From Sporolactobacillus shoreae (GTDB lineage Bacteria > Bacillota > Bacilli > Bacillales > Sporolactobacillaceae), in NCBI RefSeq assembly GCF_004684935.1, contig NZ_SRJD01000002.1, forward strand, positions 124,001 through 188,000: a stretch of 64,000 nt of DNA. Reading direction: 5' to 3'. The position numbers and the translations under genes are program-made. The notes under the pieces are model-generated. The model had not been told where the DNA came from. It saw nothing but the letters and a program-made list of their open reading frames with translations, and ran no database searches. Shown in pieces: positions 26,847-35,181 of this stretch (position 1 is the first letter of the stretch; every line of letters starts with the position of its first letter).

Positions 26847-27039
26847 TTTTCTTCCTCCAATAACGCATAGTGTGTAAGCCACGGTAAAAGGGGTTTCTAC
26901 CGGTAGATCGTTTGCTAAAAGGCGTCTTCACGCATCTCGTTCTAAGCTTCGGGTGACAGCAGGATTAAAGCAATTGATTCAGAGGCAATGGGGAAATATA
27001 GAAATATCAATCTATTTTGTGGTGAACTTTAGGACGATG

Positions 27040-27591
27040 CTAACTCCTTAAGATTCCATCAAAGATAATTTTCAATGCCTCGTCAATGGCTTCCCGCGGT
27101 TTCAAACGATTTTCTAGAAGAAAATCATAATCCATAAACATACGGCTGATTTTTTCAAGCATCTTTGACAATACGCTTAGATTTATGTCGGATCTGAATA
27201 CCCCTAGGTTAATACCTTGCTTCAATAGCCCTTGTGTGGCATCCAATTTGAATTGCCTTAATTCTTCAATGGATGCCCATTCGTCCGGATAAAATTGTTT
27301 TGTTTCTTCTAATACCGAAATAGGAAGTATGTAATGATGCGTAGAATAAACAATAGCATGAATTTTCTCGGGTACAGAGCAATTCATGGTTAGTGCTTCT
27401 TCCGTACTCTTCTTGTCACTTTCAATATAGGATGAAAAATAAGCATGAACAATTTCGTTTTTACTCTGAAAGTGTTGATAAATCGTTTTTTTACTGATTT
27501 GCAGTTCTGAGGCAATTTCATCTAAAGTGAATTTTTTCAAGCCATATTTAGCGATAAGTTGTGCCGCTGTGTCTACGATATTTTCTCTCAT
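27040..27591 (-). CDS. TetR/AcrR-family regulator
   Basis: 183 residues. N-terminal helix-turn-helix (FTLDEIASELQISKKTIYQHF, ~22-42), then a helical ligand domain. ATG 27591 lies after a weak GAGAAATCAAT site. It reads toward the MFS and CapA-like genes, 193 bp upstream of the MFS start, so it may regulate them. A perfect palindrome at 27801-27830, ~210 bp upstream, could be an operator. Confidence 0.85.
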   Translation of the reverse strand: MRENIVDTAAQLIAKYGLKKFTLDEIASELQISKKTIYQHFQSKNEIVHAYFSSYIESDKKSTEEALTMNCSVPEKIHAIVYSTHHYILPISVLEETKQFYPDEWASIEELRQFKLDATQGLLKQGINLGVFRSDINLSVLSKMLEKISRMFMDYDFLLENRLKPREAIDEALKIIFDGILRS

Positions 27592-27800
27592 ATTGATTTC
27601 TCATTTTTGCAAATTTTATAGACAAATAAGTTGCTGAACACAGTCATAAAAATGAGCCTCCGTTTAACAGATTGTAATATGGTGCATTACTAATTGTGAG
27701 GAACATTTAACTAAGTCCCAGACCCAGACTTAATTACAGTAGATAAGGAACGATTACTCAGATTGTTACTCTTCAAATCAGGTCATCAACAATTGCACCG

Positions 27801-27830
27801 TGGAAACTAATATCGTATTATTAGTTTCCA
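27801..27830. promoter_or_regulatory. Perfect 12-bp palindrome, possible TetR operator
   Basis: TGGAAACTAATA (27801-27812), 6-bp spacer TCGTAT, TATTAGTTTCCA (27819-27830). No T run, so not a terminator. Lies in the 585-bp region between the TetR gene and the next gene, 28177; the same region also holds the structured element at 27935-28000 and another palindrome at 28072-28090. Confidence 0.5.
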
Positions 27831-27934
27831 CTATATTAAGTCATTATGTTGCTACTTTTCTAATTTGTCAATCTATAGAAGATATAATACCCATCATTTA
27901 TTGGAAGCCAATTGGTAGGGAAGTACATCCAGGT

Positions 27935-28000
27935 TTATGAAAGCGGGAGGTTATGGTAATAAGGACATCTGTCTGTCCTGATGGCCTCGAACTTTCATAA
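27935..28000 (+). ncRNA. Candidate structured RNA, three nested helices
   Basis: Outer stem TTATGAAAG (27935-27943) with CTTTCATAA (27992-28000); middle stem GAGG (27947-27950) with CCTC (27985-27988); inner hairpin AGGACA (27962-27967), loop TCTGTC, TGTCCT (27974-27979). Unequal internal loops (about 11 and 5 nt) separate the last two. No coding potential. I do not recognise it as a known riboswitch; it may be a leader element or a chance fold. Confidence 0.35.
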
Positions 28001-28071
28001 TCAAAGTGAAATGTTCAGTAGGTTTTCAATTCCAGCAGGATAGTAATGCGAACAACATTATATTATTTTTC

Positions 28072-28090
28072 ATGTAAGATTATCTTACAT
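28072..28090. promoter_or_regulatory. Perfect 9-bp palindrome ATGTAAGAT-T-ATCTTACAT
   Basis: 19-bp dyad with a single central base, ~100 bp before the MpsC-like gene; the size and shape fit a TetR- or MarR-type operator. A TGCTATTAT extended -10-like element lies just downstream at 28116-28124. Confidence 0.45.
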
Positions 28091-28176
28091 AACTGTGACT
28101 TTTGATTGAAAGACATGCTATTATTTATTTATAAAATTTTAAATACATTAAAGGATTTGATTATTCCCATACATTG

Positions 28177-28566
28177 ATGGGAGGTGCCGTTGCCATTGCA
28201 AAGTTGTTGCCGGTGAACTTGGGCGAATTCAAGCAGGAACTCATGAAAGAGTACAACTTGGTTAATCAGATGATTTTCAAGGTCGGTGTAACCGAACAGA
28301 AGGTGAGTGTGTTCGAGGATAAAGTTATAATTATCGCGAAGCACAAGCGCATTCCGGTACTTGAGATCATAGATGAAGCGGACAGAAACTTTTCTGAGGT
28401 CATTGATCGACTGCTTATCAAGAGGTACAAAGAGGTTCTGGCAAAAAATATTGCTCGGCGTTTTGGCATCGGAGTTAAGCTGGTTTTAAAAGATTATGAT
28501 CCGCGAAAAGAAGTTAGCGGTACATTAATTATTTTAGATAAAAATTTGAATGAACGCGGCTGGTAG
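28177..28566 (+). CDS. MpsC/DUF2294-family small protein
   Basis: Up to 130 residues. The part from residue ~25 (VGVTEQKVSVFEDKVIIIAK ... ILDKNL) has the strand-helix pattern of DUF2294, later named MpsC after a sodium-translocating system, though many copies stand alone. The start is uncertain: the best ribosome site, GGGAGGTG at 28179-28186, lies after ATG 28177 and would serve an ATT at 28195 or TTG at 28204. The hairpin TCCCAT-ACATTG-ATGGGA (28165-28182) would cover half this site, so translation may be controlled. A strong terminator separates it from the ABC genes. Confidence 0.6.
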   Translation: MGGAVAIAKLLPVNLGEFKQELMKEYNLVNQMIFKVGVTEQKVSVFEDKVIIIAKHKRIPVLEIIDEADRNFSEVIDRLLIKRYKEVLAKNIARRFGIGVKLVLKDYDPRKEVSGTLIILDKNLNERGW

Positions 28567-28592
28567 AATGAACTCATGAGCGATGAGAGCAG

Positions 28593-28654
28593 GGCAACCG
28601 TCGGAAGAAGATCAGAGTACTAATATCTGATTTTTTCCGACGGTTGCCTTTTTT
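28593..28654 (+). terminator. Strong terminator between MpsC-like and ABC transporter genes
   Basis: Perfect 13-bp stem GGCAACCGTCGGA (28593-28605) / TCCGACGGTTGCC (28636-28648) enclosing a smaller hairpin (ATCAGA ... TCTGAT), then TTTTTT. Confidence 0.9.
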
Positions 28655-28681
28655 ATTTATTTCATAGGGGAGTGATTGATA

Positions 28682-29449
28682 ATGAACAAATTGGAAATTG
28701 TGCATAACAGTAAAACTTTCAAAAAGAACGACAAAGAGTTTTGTGCGCTGCAGGAAACAAACATGAGTATTCAGAGTGGAAAATTCGTCAGTATTATTGG
28801 CCCGAGCGGATGTGGTAAATCGACACTTTTCAATATCATTGCCGGCCTCTTGCCTCCGTCAACTGGCGAGGTACTCCTTGACGGGAAAAATATTGTTGGC
28901 AAGAGTGGCTGCGTCGGCTACATGCTGCAGAAGGACCTGCTACTGCCGTGGCGGACTATCTTAGATAATGTCATTCTCGGCCTTGAGATTCGCGGTGTCC
29001 ACAAGACTGAGGCAAGAGAACGGGCGCTGCCAATGTTGCAAAAATACGGACTGAAAGGGTTTGAACATCATTTTCCCGCTGAACTCTCAGGGGGAATGAG
29101 ACAGAGGGCTGCACTACTTCGTACGTTGCTCTATGACAAAGATGTGATTCTTCTTGATGAACCCTTTGGCGCGCTTGACGCACAGACCAGGCTGTTCATG
29201 CAGTCGTGGCTGTTAAAAATTTGGAGTGATTTTAAAAAGACGGTTTTGTTCGTTACACATGACATAGATGAGGCTATCTATCTGTCTGATGAAATTTATG
29301 TATTCTCGCACCGACCGGGCCGAATCAAGGCAAAGGTGGAAGTCGATCTTCCCCGGCCAAGAAATGAAGAAACGCTGACTCAGGCTTCTTTCCAGCATTT
29401 AAAAAAGGGACTACTCATCATGCTGAAAGTTGAGCAGGAAATAAGCTGA
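28682..29449 (+). CDS. ABC transporter ATP-binding protein (nitrate/sulfonate/pyrimidine-precursor type)
   Basis: 255 residues from ATG 28682 (GGGGAGTGA before it). Walker A GPSGCGKST at about 40-48, Q-loop YMLQKDLLLPW, signature LSGGMRQRAAL near 138, Walker B VILLDEPFGALD near 158. The LLLPW after the Q-loop and the FVTHDIDEAIYLSD H-loop are typical of the SsuB/TauB/ThiZ group. First gene of an operon with a permease and a lipoprotein (29499-31417). It powers import of a small anionic or heterocyclic compound. Confidence 0.92.
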   Translation: MNKLEIVHNSKTFKKNDKEFCALQETNMSIQSGKFVSIIGPSGCGKSTLFNIIAGLLPPSTGEVLLDGKNIVGKSGCVGYMLQKDLLLPWRTILDNVILGLEIRGVHKTEARERALPMLQKYGLKGFEHHFPAELSGGMRQRAALLRTLLYDKDVILLDEPFGALDAQTRLFMQSWLLKIWSDFKKTVLFVTHDIDEAIYLSDEIYVFSHRPGRIKAKVEVDLPRPRNEETLTQASFQHLKKGLLIMLKVEQEIS

Positions 29450-29498
29450 CTAGTTTTCAGATAAACTTTGTAGCCAATTATTTGGGAGGATGATTCTA

Positions 29499-30374
29499 AT
29501 GGATGCGAATGCTGAGAAAATTCCCGTCGAAAGGACAGGGATTGATCAATCGTTGGAAGTTAAGAAAAACACAAGGGTCAAAGCTGCGGTAATAGAAGAT
29601 GACAGGAAGGGAATCAGCATGCGCCGCAAGGTCGTCATCGGCCAGATGATCGTTGGTGTCACAATCATCTTCTTGTGGGAATTTCTGACGAGAATTGGCT
29701 GGCTTGATTCCTACTATTGGAGCAACCCAAGCACAATTGTTCAAACAGGTTGGACAGCCGCCATTCAAGGTACCCTGCTTCAGGATATGGCTTATACCTC
29801 AGGGGCAACGATCATCGGCTTTATTCTTGGTACACTGGTCGGTTCTGTGATTGGTCTATCTTTCTGGTGGTCCTCACTCTATTCGAGAATTACGGAGCCC
29901 TATATGATCGCTTTTAACGCGGTACCAAAACTTGCTCTGGCACCTGTTCTTGTGATTATGTTCGGTATCGGATTCAATTCAAAGGTGATTATGGCCTTTT
30001 TGATGACAGTAATTGTAGCAGCGCTTGCGGCATACAGCGGCGTGAAGAGCGTCGATAAGGATCTTGAGAAAATGTTGTTTTCGCTTGGCGCGAAAAGGCA
30101 TCATGTCTTTATGAAAGTGGTCGTACCCTCCTCCGTTCCGTGGATGGTGAGCAGTCTGAAAATTAATATTGCGCTCGCGCTGGCTGGCACCATTGTTGGT
30201 GAGTTTATCAGTTCAAGGCAAGGCGTCGGCCGGATGATCTTATATGCCGGTCAAGTGATGGATCTTAATCTGGTCTGGGTTGGTGTTATTGTGCTGTCTT
30301 TCCTATCCATTTTTATGTATCTCGGTACAGTCTGGATAGAAAAATGGCTGCTCAAGAATAGAAAATATCAATAG
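29499..30374 (+). CDS. ABC transporter permease (SsuC/TauC/ThiX-type)
   Basis: 291 residues from ATG 29499, 8 nt after GGGAGG; an in-frame ATG at 29490 is too close to the site. A ~45-residue hydrophilic N-terminus, then six membrane segments. The EAA-type loop that docks the ATPase is visible in EKMLFSLGAKRHHVFMKVVVP, followed by SLKINIALALAGTIVGEF, as in the sulfonate/nitrate permeases. Works as a homodimer with the ATPase upstream and lipoprotein downstream. Confidence 0.9.
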   Translation: MDANAEKIPVERTGIDQSLEVKKNTRVKAAVIEDDRKGISMRRKVVIGQMIVGVTIIFLWEFLTRIGWLDSYYWSNPSTIVQTGWTAAIQGTLLQDMAYTSGATIIGFILGTLVGSVIGLSFWWSSLYSRITEPYMIAFNAVPKLALAPVLVIMFGIGFNSKVIMAFLMTVIVAALAAYSGVKSVDKDLEKMLFSLGAKRHHVFMKVVVPSSVPWMVSSLKINIALALAGTIVGEFISSRQGVGRMILYAGQVMDLNLVWVGVIVLSFLSIFMYLGTVWIEKWLLKNRKYQ

Positions 30375-30391
30375 AAAATGGGGGCAAAACG

Positions 30392-31417
30392 ATGAAAAAA
30401 TTAAATGGACTTTGGATTTTAATGCTGACGATCATACTCGTGTTGTCAGGATGCGGTTCCGCATCTGGAGGATCTGTACAAGGAAAGGAAGCAGGGAGTA
30501 AAAATATTGTCATTGCCGAGCCGGTACATCTGATTGCCTACCTGCCGCTCTATGCAGCAATTGATGAGGGCTATTTTAAAAAAGAAGGATTGGATGTCAA
30601 AACGATTACAGCAACGGGCGGTGCGCATGTCACTTCAGTTGTCAGCGGCGATGCATGGGGCAATATCGGTGGCCCGGAATCCAATCAAATGGCTAATAAT
30701 GGAAACAAAGATCCGATTGTTTCAATCGTTAATGTTGTTGACCGTGCAAATGTCTATCTCATGGCCAATAAAAAGCTGAAACTGAAAGGCACCAGTGATC
30801 AAGACCTCGCGGCTTTTATGAAAGGAAAAAGTATTGCGGCAGGCCGTTATGGCGGGAGTCCGGATCTGCTGACCCGTTGGCTGCTGTTGAAAGTCGGTCT
30901 CAATCCAAATAAAGATGTGAAGCTGGATGAACCCGCCGATGCGTCGGCTGTTGTTTCTCTCGTGGCGCAGGGCAAAGATGATATTGCAAACGGAGCGGAG
31001 CCTCAGATCAGCGAAGGTATCAAGAAGGGTGCGTGGAATGAGCCGTTTTACGGGTTCCCAAGCCTCGGGGACTATGCCTACTCTGTGATCAGTGTGAAAC
31101 AGTCAACAATTAATAGTCAGCCGCAGACTGTGCAAAAATTTGTCAATGCAATGCTCAAGGGACTTAAGCTTGTCAACAGCAATAAAACAGAAGCATTCAA
31201 GATACTGAAAAAAGAATTCCCGACTTCTTCGAATGCTAGCCTGAAAGCTTCGATGGATCGAGCTTATAAGGATCAGTTGTGGAGCAAAGATGGATTTATC
31301 ACAAAGGCGGCAGTGGCCAAACCAATGGATGTCGTGAAAAAGACAGGTGTATACACAAAAGGCTATCAGTACAGCAAGCTTGTCGACATGACCTTTGTCA
31401 ATAAAGCCAATAAATAA
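30392..31417 (+). CDS. ABC transporter substrate-binding lipoprotein (NMT1/THI5-like)
   Basis: 341 residues. A lipoprotein signal peptide with lipobox LSGC (C21). The mature part is a periplasmic-binding-type fold of the NMT1/SsuA/TauA group: IVIAEPVHLIAYLPLYAAID, EGYFKKEGLDV, then GKSIAAGRYGGSPDLLTRWL. Such proteins bind thiamine pyrimidine precursors, sulfonates, nitrate or related compounds. GGGGGCAAAACG precedes ATG 30392, 17 bp after the permease. The amidohydrolase gene directly downstream suggests a substrate with a C-N bond, such as a ureide, but that is inference. Confidence 0.88.
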   Translation: MKKLNGLWILMLTIILVLSGCGSASGGSVQGKEAGSKNIVIAEPVHLIAYLPLYAAIDEGYFKKEGLDVKTITATGGAHVTSVVSGDAWGNIGGPESNQMANNGNKDPIVSIVNVVDRANVYLMANKKLKLKGTSDQDLAAFMKGKSIAAGRYGGSPDLLTRWLLLKVGLNPNKDVKLDEPADASAVVSLVAQGKDDIANGAEPQISEGIKKGAWNEPFYGFPSLGDYAYSVISVKQSTINSQPQTVQKFVNAMLKGLKLVNSNKTEAFKILKKEFPTSSNASLKASMDRAYKDQLWSKDGFITKAAVAKPMDVVKKTGVYTKGYQYSKLVDMTFVNKANK

Positions 31418-31455
31418 CGCTACATTTTTCAAAAAAGCGAGGGGAAGAGTCATTT

Positions 31456-32094
31456 ATGGAACTGGAAAATAGTGTCGATCCGAGTAAGACTGCATTTTTG
31501 GTCATTGATATGCAGAACGATTATTGTCATAAGGAAGGTAGTCTGGCGAAACAGGGACTGGATGTCAGTGGTGTTAGCGACATGGTACCTCACCTCATGC
31601 ATTTGATTGACCAAGCTGAAATGTATCACGTTCCAGTCATCTATGTACGTACCATCCATGAAAAAAGCACGGATTCCAGTTCATGGATTCACCGTATGCG
31701 CGGAAAAAGCCAGGCTGATTTATGCCGGAAAGGCACATGGGGGAGCGAATTTTACAAGCTTGTCCCTGAGGAAGAAGACATTATTGTCACAAAGCACCGT
31801 TATAGCGCTTTTATTCATACAAAACTTGATTCCGTCCTGCATACACTCAATGTCAGAAATCTGTTGATGGCAGGAGTAAGCACAAACGTATGTGTCGAGT
31901 CGACGGCACGTGACGGATTCATGCTTGACTACAACGTTGTCCTTCTATCGGACTGTACCGCAGCTTTTACAAAAGAGGCTTATTTGATGACGTTGACAAA
32001 CATCAGCCAGTTTTTCGGTACAGTGGCTGCTTCAACTGAAGTCATTGACTGCTGGGCAACTCTTAACAGACCCGGAATGAAGATGACAACCTGA
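31456..32094 (+). CDS. Isochorismatase-family cysteine hydrolase (amidohydrolase)
   Basis: 212 residues. Catalytic triad in place: D18 in FLVIDMQNDY, K113 in VTKHRYSAF, C146 in GVSTNVCVESTARD. Substrates of this fold include N-carbamoylsarcosine, ureidoacrylate, biuret and nicotinamide; the GVSTNVCVESTARDG block is most like the RutB/biuret-hydrolase branch. It is the last gene of the ABC operon (38-bp gap, GAGGGGAAGAG site), so it probably cuts the imported compound, releasing carbamate/ammonia. Cytoplasmic. Confidence 0.88.
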   Translation: MELENSVDPSKTAFLVIDMQNDYCHKEGSLAKQGLDVSGVSDMVPHLMHLIDQAEMYHVPVIYVRTIHEKSTDSSSWIHRMRGKSQADLCRKGTWGSEFYKLVPEEEDIIVTKHRYSAFIHTKLDSVLHTLNVRNLLMAGVSTNVCVESTARDGFMLDYNVVLLSDCTAAFTKEAYLMTLTNISQFFGTVAASTEVIDCWATLNRPGMKMTT

Positions 32095-32170
32095 TCGGTT
32101 TCCAATTTTCTGCTGGAATTCGATTGCTTAGCTGATTAATCAATCATGAAGAGCGCAAAGAATTTTTAAT

Positions 32171-32210
32171 ATAGAGAGTGGCACATATGGTTCGTGCTGC
32201 TCTCTATTTC
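32171..32210 (+). terminator. Terminator of the ABC-amidohydrolase operon
   Basis: ATAGAGAG-TGGCAC ... GTGCTG-CTCTCTAT (32171-32207), then TTTC. Confidence 0.7.
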
Positions 32211-32328
32211 TGCGTCCGGATCGTCTAAAAGATCTGTAAATAGTGATCAAAACTGATTCAAAATATATCCAAAGGATCGATGATTGTATATTATGTATAT
32301 TGTATACCGGAGAAACGGAGGGGCGGAT

Positions 32329-32994
32329 ATGGCAGACTGGGACGTAAATCAACTTGTGCCCATACGCGAATATGTCTATCGTCATCTGAAAAACCTAATT
32401 CTAGAGGGAAAATTTAAAACAGGCGACCGTTTGGTTGAACGAGAGCTGGCAAAGAAGATGCAAATAAGCAGAACGCCAATCCGTGAGGCCCTGTTTCGCC
32501 TTGAAGCACAAGGACTGGTTAAAACAATTCCGCGCAAGGGAGTTGTTGTCGAAAGTATCTCGAAGGAAAAAATTGTTGAAATATTTGATATTCTCTCAGT
32601 GCTTGAAGGATTGGCAAGCAAACTGGCGGCAAAGAAAACGGATGGTAGAATGTCTGAAATGTGCGGACAGTGGATCGAACGGATACGGCAATTTTTGCAA
32701 GATCACCAAGATGACGAGATTGAAAAATTTCATATGGACGTCTGTGATTTTCTGTATAAAGCAGCGAAAAGTCCAAAGTTATACCTGATGCTTATCGATC
32801 TGACAGACTACATTCGTGCGTTTGCCAGCGTTGGGTATACGAAAAAAGGGCGGATGGAAGAAGCGATGGGAGAACACATTCAAATATTGGATGCCATCAG
32901 AAAAGGTGATGCAGAAAAAGCCAAGCTGCTATCGGAGCGGCACATCGAACAGTCAAAGGCCGTTTACCTTGAAACGGCAGAGTTGGAGCCGTAA
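32329..32994 (+). CDS. GntR-family regulator, FCD subfamily
   Basis: 221 residues from ATG 32329 (CGGAGGGGCGG before it). N-terminal winged helix (GDRLVERELAKKMQISRTP, IREALFRLEAQGLV) and a helical FCD ligand domain with the metal-ligand helices (EKFHMDVCDFLYKAA, EHIQILDAIRKGDAEKA). It lies between the ABC-amidohydrolase operon and a divergent transporter. The leader has TTGTATACC (32300-32308), sharing GTATACC with TGGTATACCA at the transporter promoter (34501), so it may control itself and that gene. Confidence 0.88.
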   Translation: MADWDVNQLVPIREYVYRHLKNLILEGKFKTGDRLVERELAKKMQISRTPIREALFRLEAQGLVKTIPRKGVVVESISKEKIVEIFDILSVLEGLASKLAAKKTDGRMSEMCGQWIERIRQFLQDHQDDEIEKFHMDVCDFLYKAAKSPKLYLMLIDLTDYIRAFASVGYTKKGRMEEAMGEHIQILDAIRKGDAEKAKLLSERHIEQSKAVYLETAELEP

Positions 32995-33072
32995 TCAGGA
33001 AGACTAGAAAAATGCAGCGGTACCCAGAAAACCTTTTTTTCAAAAAAATAAAGTTGGGCGCTTTTAACTTCA

Positions 33073-34455
33073 CTATAAAAGATAGAGTAATTGCACAAAC
33101 AGTGTGAGCAACACGAGATAAAGGCAGGTAAAAGGAAAATTCCAGTTTGACAATTTAATCGGCTTTTCATTGATGATACTGGACATCATGCCAAGTGTAG
33201 CGTTGTAAGGACCCATCAGGAAAGCAGGAATAGCGCCGCCTAGCATGGCCACTGTGACGACGATCGGCGACTTGTTCAGTAGATCTGAATGGAGGGCGGC
33301 GGAGATCAAAGCGAGTCCTATAGCGGGGTGAAGCCCGATGAATGCAAGCGCAAAAGGAATCAGTGGCAGCAGGATTAAAAAAATACGAATGCCACTAAAA
33401 TGGATCAGTGTATTTACCCATTGCGTGACAACTGTGTCAGCACCCGAGACATTGAGTGCGGTGATGAAAAAACCGGCTGAAAGAAAGATAAAAAACTGAT
33501 TTTGCATTTTCGGTATGTAGGTCTGAAAGTGACGGACAACACCCGGAAAAAAAGGTTTGCCTTGTCCAATCAGAATGCACCAGAGAAACGCGAAAGGAAT
33601 AACGATGAGACTGACCAAAAAAAGGAAGCTGAACGAAAAGAAATGATCCAGTAACGTGATCAAGGCGTTCAATAAAATAATGGCGGCAAGAATATGAAAC
33701 AGCCTGGCCGGTCGGCCACCGGTCAGCGGTGTCAAAGAGGCTGCGGTTTCTTTCTTTGCTCTTTTCCACTGCAACCGTCTGCGAAAAAGCTGAAGTGGGT
33801 GGCTGATCGAGACCCAATCCAGCAAGAGACCGCCGATGCTCATGACGAGAAGAAAAGGAAGAATCTTCGAGTAAGCCGTTCCTGTCAAATAAAGGACTGT
33901 CCCGACGATTGGCGTAACAGGACTCCACAAGAGCGGCATGGCATAGCCGTGGGTGATGGCGCGACTCAAATAGCGCTTCTTGTTGTCAATTGGATATTCC
34001 TTAACTGAAGAAGAGATCGAGTAATAGGTCATCGGCAGGGCGGCCAGATTCATGAACGAGCTGAAAAAATAAGAGGCAGCGGAAGTCAGCATGTACAGCT
34101 GAGTCGCGCTTTTGACTCGTTTGCGAATGATACTGTGCACTTCGTCTGCATAATTTCCAAAGCGGATGGGGATCGACAGAATGGGAATAAGAGCAAATAA
34201 AGTAACCATCTGAATCATTTCACCAAATGAGGAAATAAAATGAATGGGTGCCGATCCGCTCCATACCAGCATTGCACCTCCGCCAATCAGAAAAAAAAGT
34301 CCAAATATCAGTGCGAGTCCTTTTACAAAGCGAAGACTGATCAGGACGGCTAACATTGATAAAACAGATACGGTCATGTGCAAAACAGGCTGTTTCGGGA
34401 AAAAAGATGAGATCATGTAGCTTAAAATAGCAAGAAGATACAGGAAACGTGCCAT
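33073..34455 (-). CDS. Polytopic membrane transporter, family uncertain
   Basis: 460 residues from ATG 34455 (GGGGGGAGT before it); the frame to 34518 has no site. About eleven to twelve membrane segments, with a cytoplasmic loop near residue 240 (RRRLQWKRAKKET). Helix patterns (FNLAALPMTYYSISS; LALISAALHSDLLNKSP; GGAIPAFLMGPYNATLGMMSS) resemble the ion-transporter/DcuC-like group of anion symporters, but I do not recognise a family. Convergent with the GntR gene, whose target it may be. It could import the same compound or another one. Confidence 0.65.
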   Translation of the reverse strand: MARFLYLLAILSYMISSFFPKQPVLHMTVSVLSMLAVLISLRFVKGLALIFGLFFLIGGGAMLVWSGSAPIHFISSFGEMIQMVTLFALIPILSIPIRFGNYADEVHSIIRKRVKSATQLYMLTSAASYFFSSFMNLAALPMTYYSISSSVKEYPIDNKKRYLSRAITHGYAMPLLWSPVTPIVGTVLYLTGTAYSKILPFLLVMSIGGLLLDWVSISHPLQLFRRRLQWKRAKKETAASLTPLTGGRPARLFHILAAIILLNALITLLDHFFSFSFLFLVSLIVIPFAFLWCILIGQGKPFFPGVVRHFQTYIPKMQNQFFIFLSAGFFITALNVSGADTVVTQWVNTLIHFSGIRIFLILLPLIPFALAFIGLHPAIGLALISAALHSDLLNKSPIVVTVAMLGGAIPAFLMGPYNATLGMMSSIINEKPIKLSNWNFPFTCLYLVLLTLFVQLLYLL

Positions 34456-34500
34456 GAATACTCCCCCCTTAAAATGGATTATAAGATTATTATAATATTT

Positions 34501-34510
34501 TGGTATACCA
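34501..34510 (-). promoter_or_regulatory. GntR-type half operator TGGTATACCA
   Basis: Palindrome 46 bp upstream of the transporter start, next to an AT-rich TATTATAAT. Shares core GTATACC with the GntR gene's leader. Confidence 0.4.
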
Positions 34511-35013
34511 AATACCATATAACTTTTTTGAATAATTCTTTATTAGGAAAGATGAGCTGAAAAGAAAATATTGTCTTGAAGCAAATAGACGCTACCTCAA
34601 TTTGTAAAGGTAAGTAATAGTCGGGTTGTTACTATTCTTTTCATAATCCGCATAAATTAACTGACGACAAGTTTGATTTGTATTAAATTGGATTATAGGC
34701 TTTTATTGAGGGAAGAATGTTAGCGTGCTCGGCAGCAGTTAATACCACCGAGGGACTGTTTTCTGTGTTTCATTACATCATGTTTCGTTCAATCGTCGGC
34801 TCATCAAGTAGGCAAAGTGTGGGGCGGTCGTTAAAAAATGAACAGTGGCCTAAAGGGAGCTTCGATTATTTTCTCAATGGGCACCTGGTTAGAAATCGCA
34901 AAAGGTTAAATGTCAAGAGCCACATGAATCGAGAGGTTTACGGACGGTGGAGGTTCGTTCCAAAAAACAAATAAAGAAGATGAAATTAGTCAGAAAATAC
35001 TTAATAAGATATA
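34511..35013. other. Gene-poor stretch before the SAM riboswitch
   Basis: About 500 bp without a supported gene. One 85-codon frame (34717-34974, MLACSAAVNTTE...) has an odd composition and a poor ribosome site; I do not call it. AT-rich 34660-34700 may hold promoters. Confidence 0.4.
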
Positions 35014-35124
35014 TTTCTTATCAAGAGTGGCGGAGGGACTGGCCCAAAGAACCCCGACAACCAGCACGTGAAGGTGTATGGTGTTAATTCCAGGAGCACA
35101 AATGTGTGTCCAAAAGATGAGAAG
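35014..35124 (+). promoter_or_regulatory. SAM-I (S-box) riboswitch
   Basis: P1 CTTATC pairs with GATGAG; conserved core AAGAGTGG-CGGAGGGACTGGCCC, ACCCCGACAACC and GGTGTTAATTCC, in the order of the S-box aptamer. S-boxes switch off methionine/cysteine biosynthesis or transport genes when S-adenosylmethionine binds. Confidence 0.9.
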
Positions 35125-35135
35125 GACAGAGAACA

Positions 35136-35170
35136 AACAAGCCCTTTTTATTTCAGCGGCTTGTTTTTTT
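35136..35170 (+). terminator. Expression-platform terminator of the S-box
   Basis: AACAAGCC (35136-35143), loop, GGCTTGTT (35158-35165), then TTTTT. Forms when SAM is bound. Confidence 0.85.
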
Positions 35171-35181
35171 ATGTCTAGACT

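Noticed and set aside
28593-28654. Riboswitch upstream of the ABC transporter
   Set aside because: Only a terminator hairpin is visible; no aptamer-like conserved core.
34717-34974. 85-codon frame before the SAM riboswitch
   Set aside because: Unrecognised, composition unlike neighbours, weak start; left as gene-poor DNA.
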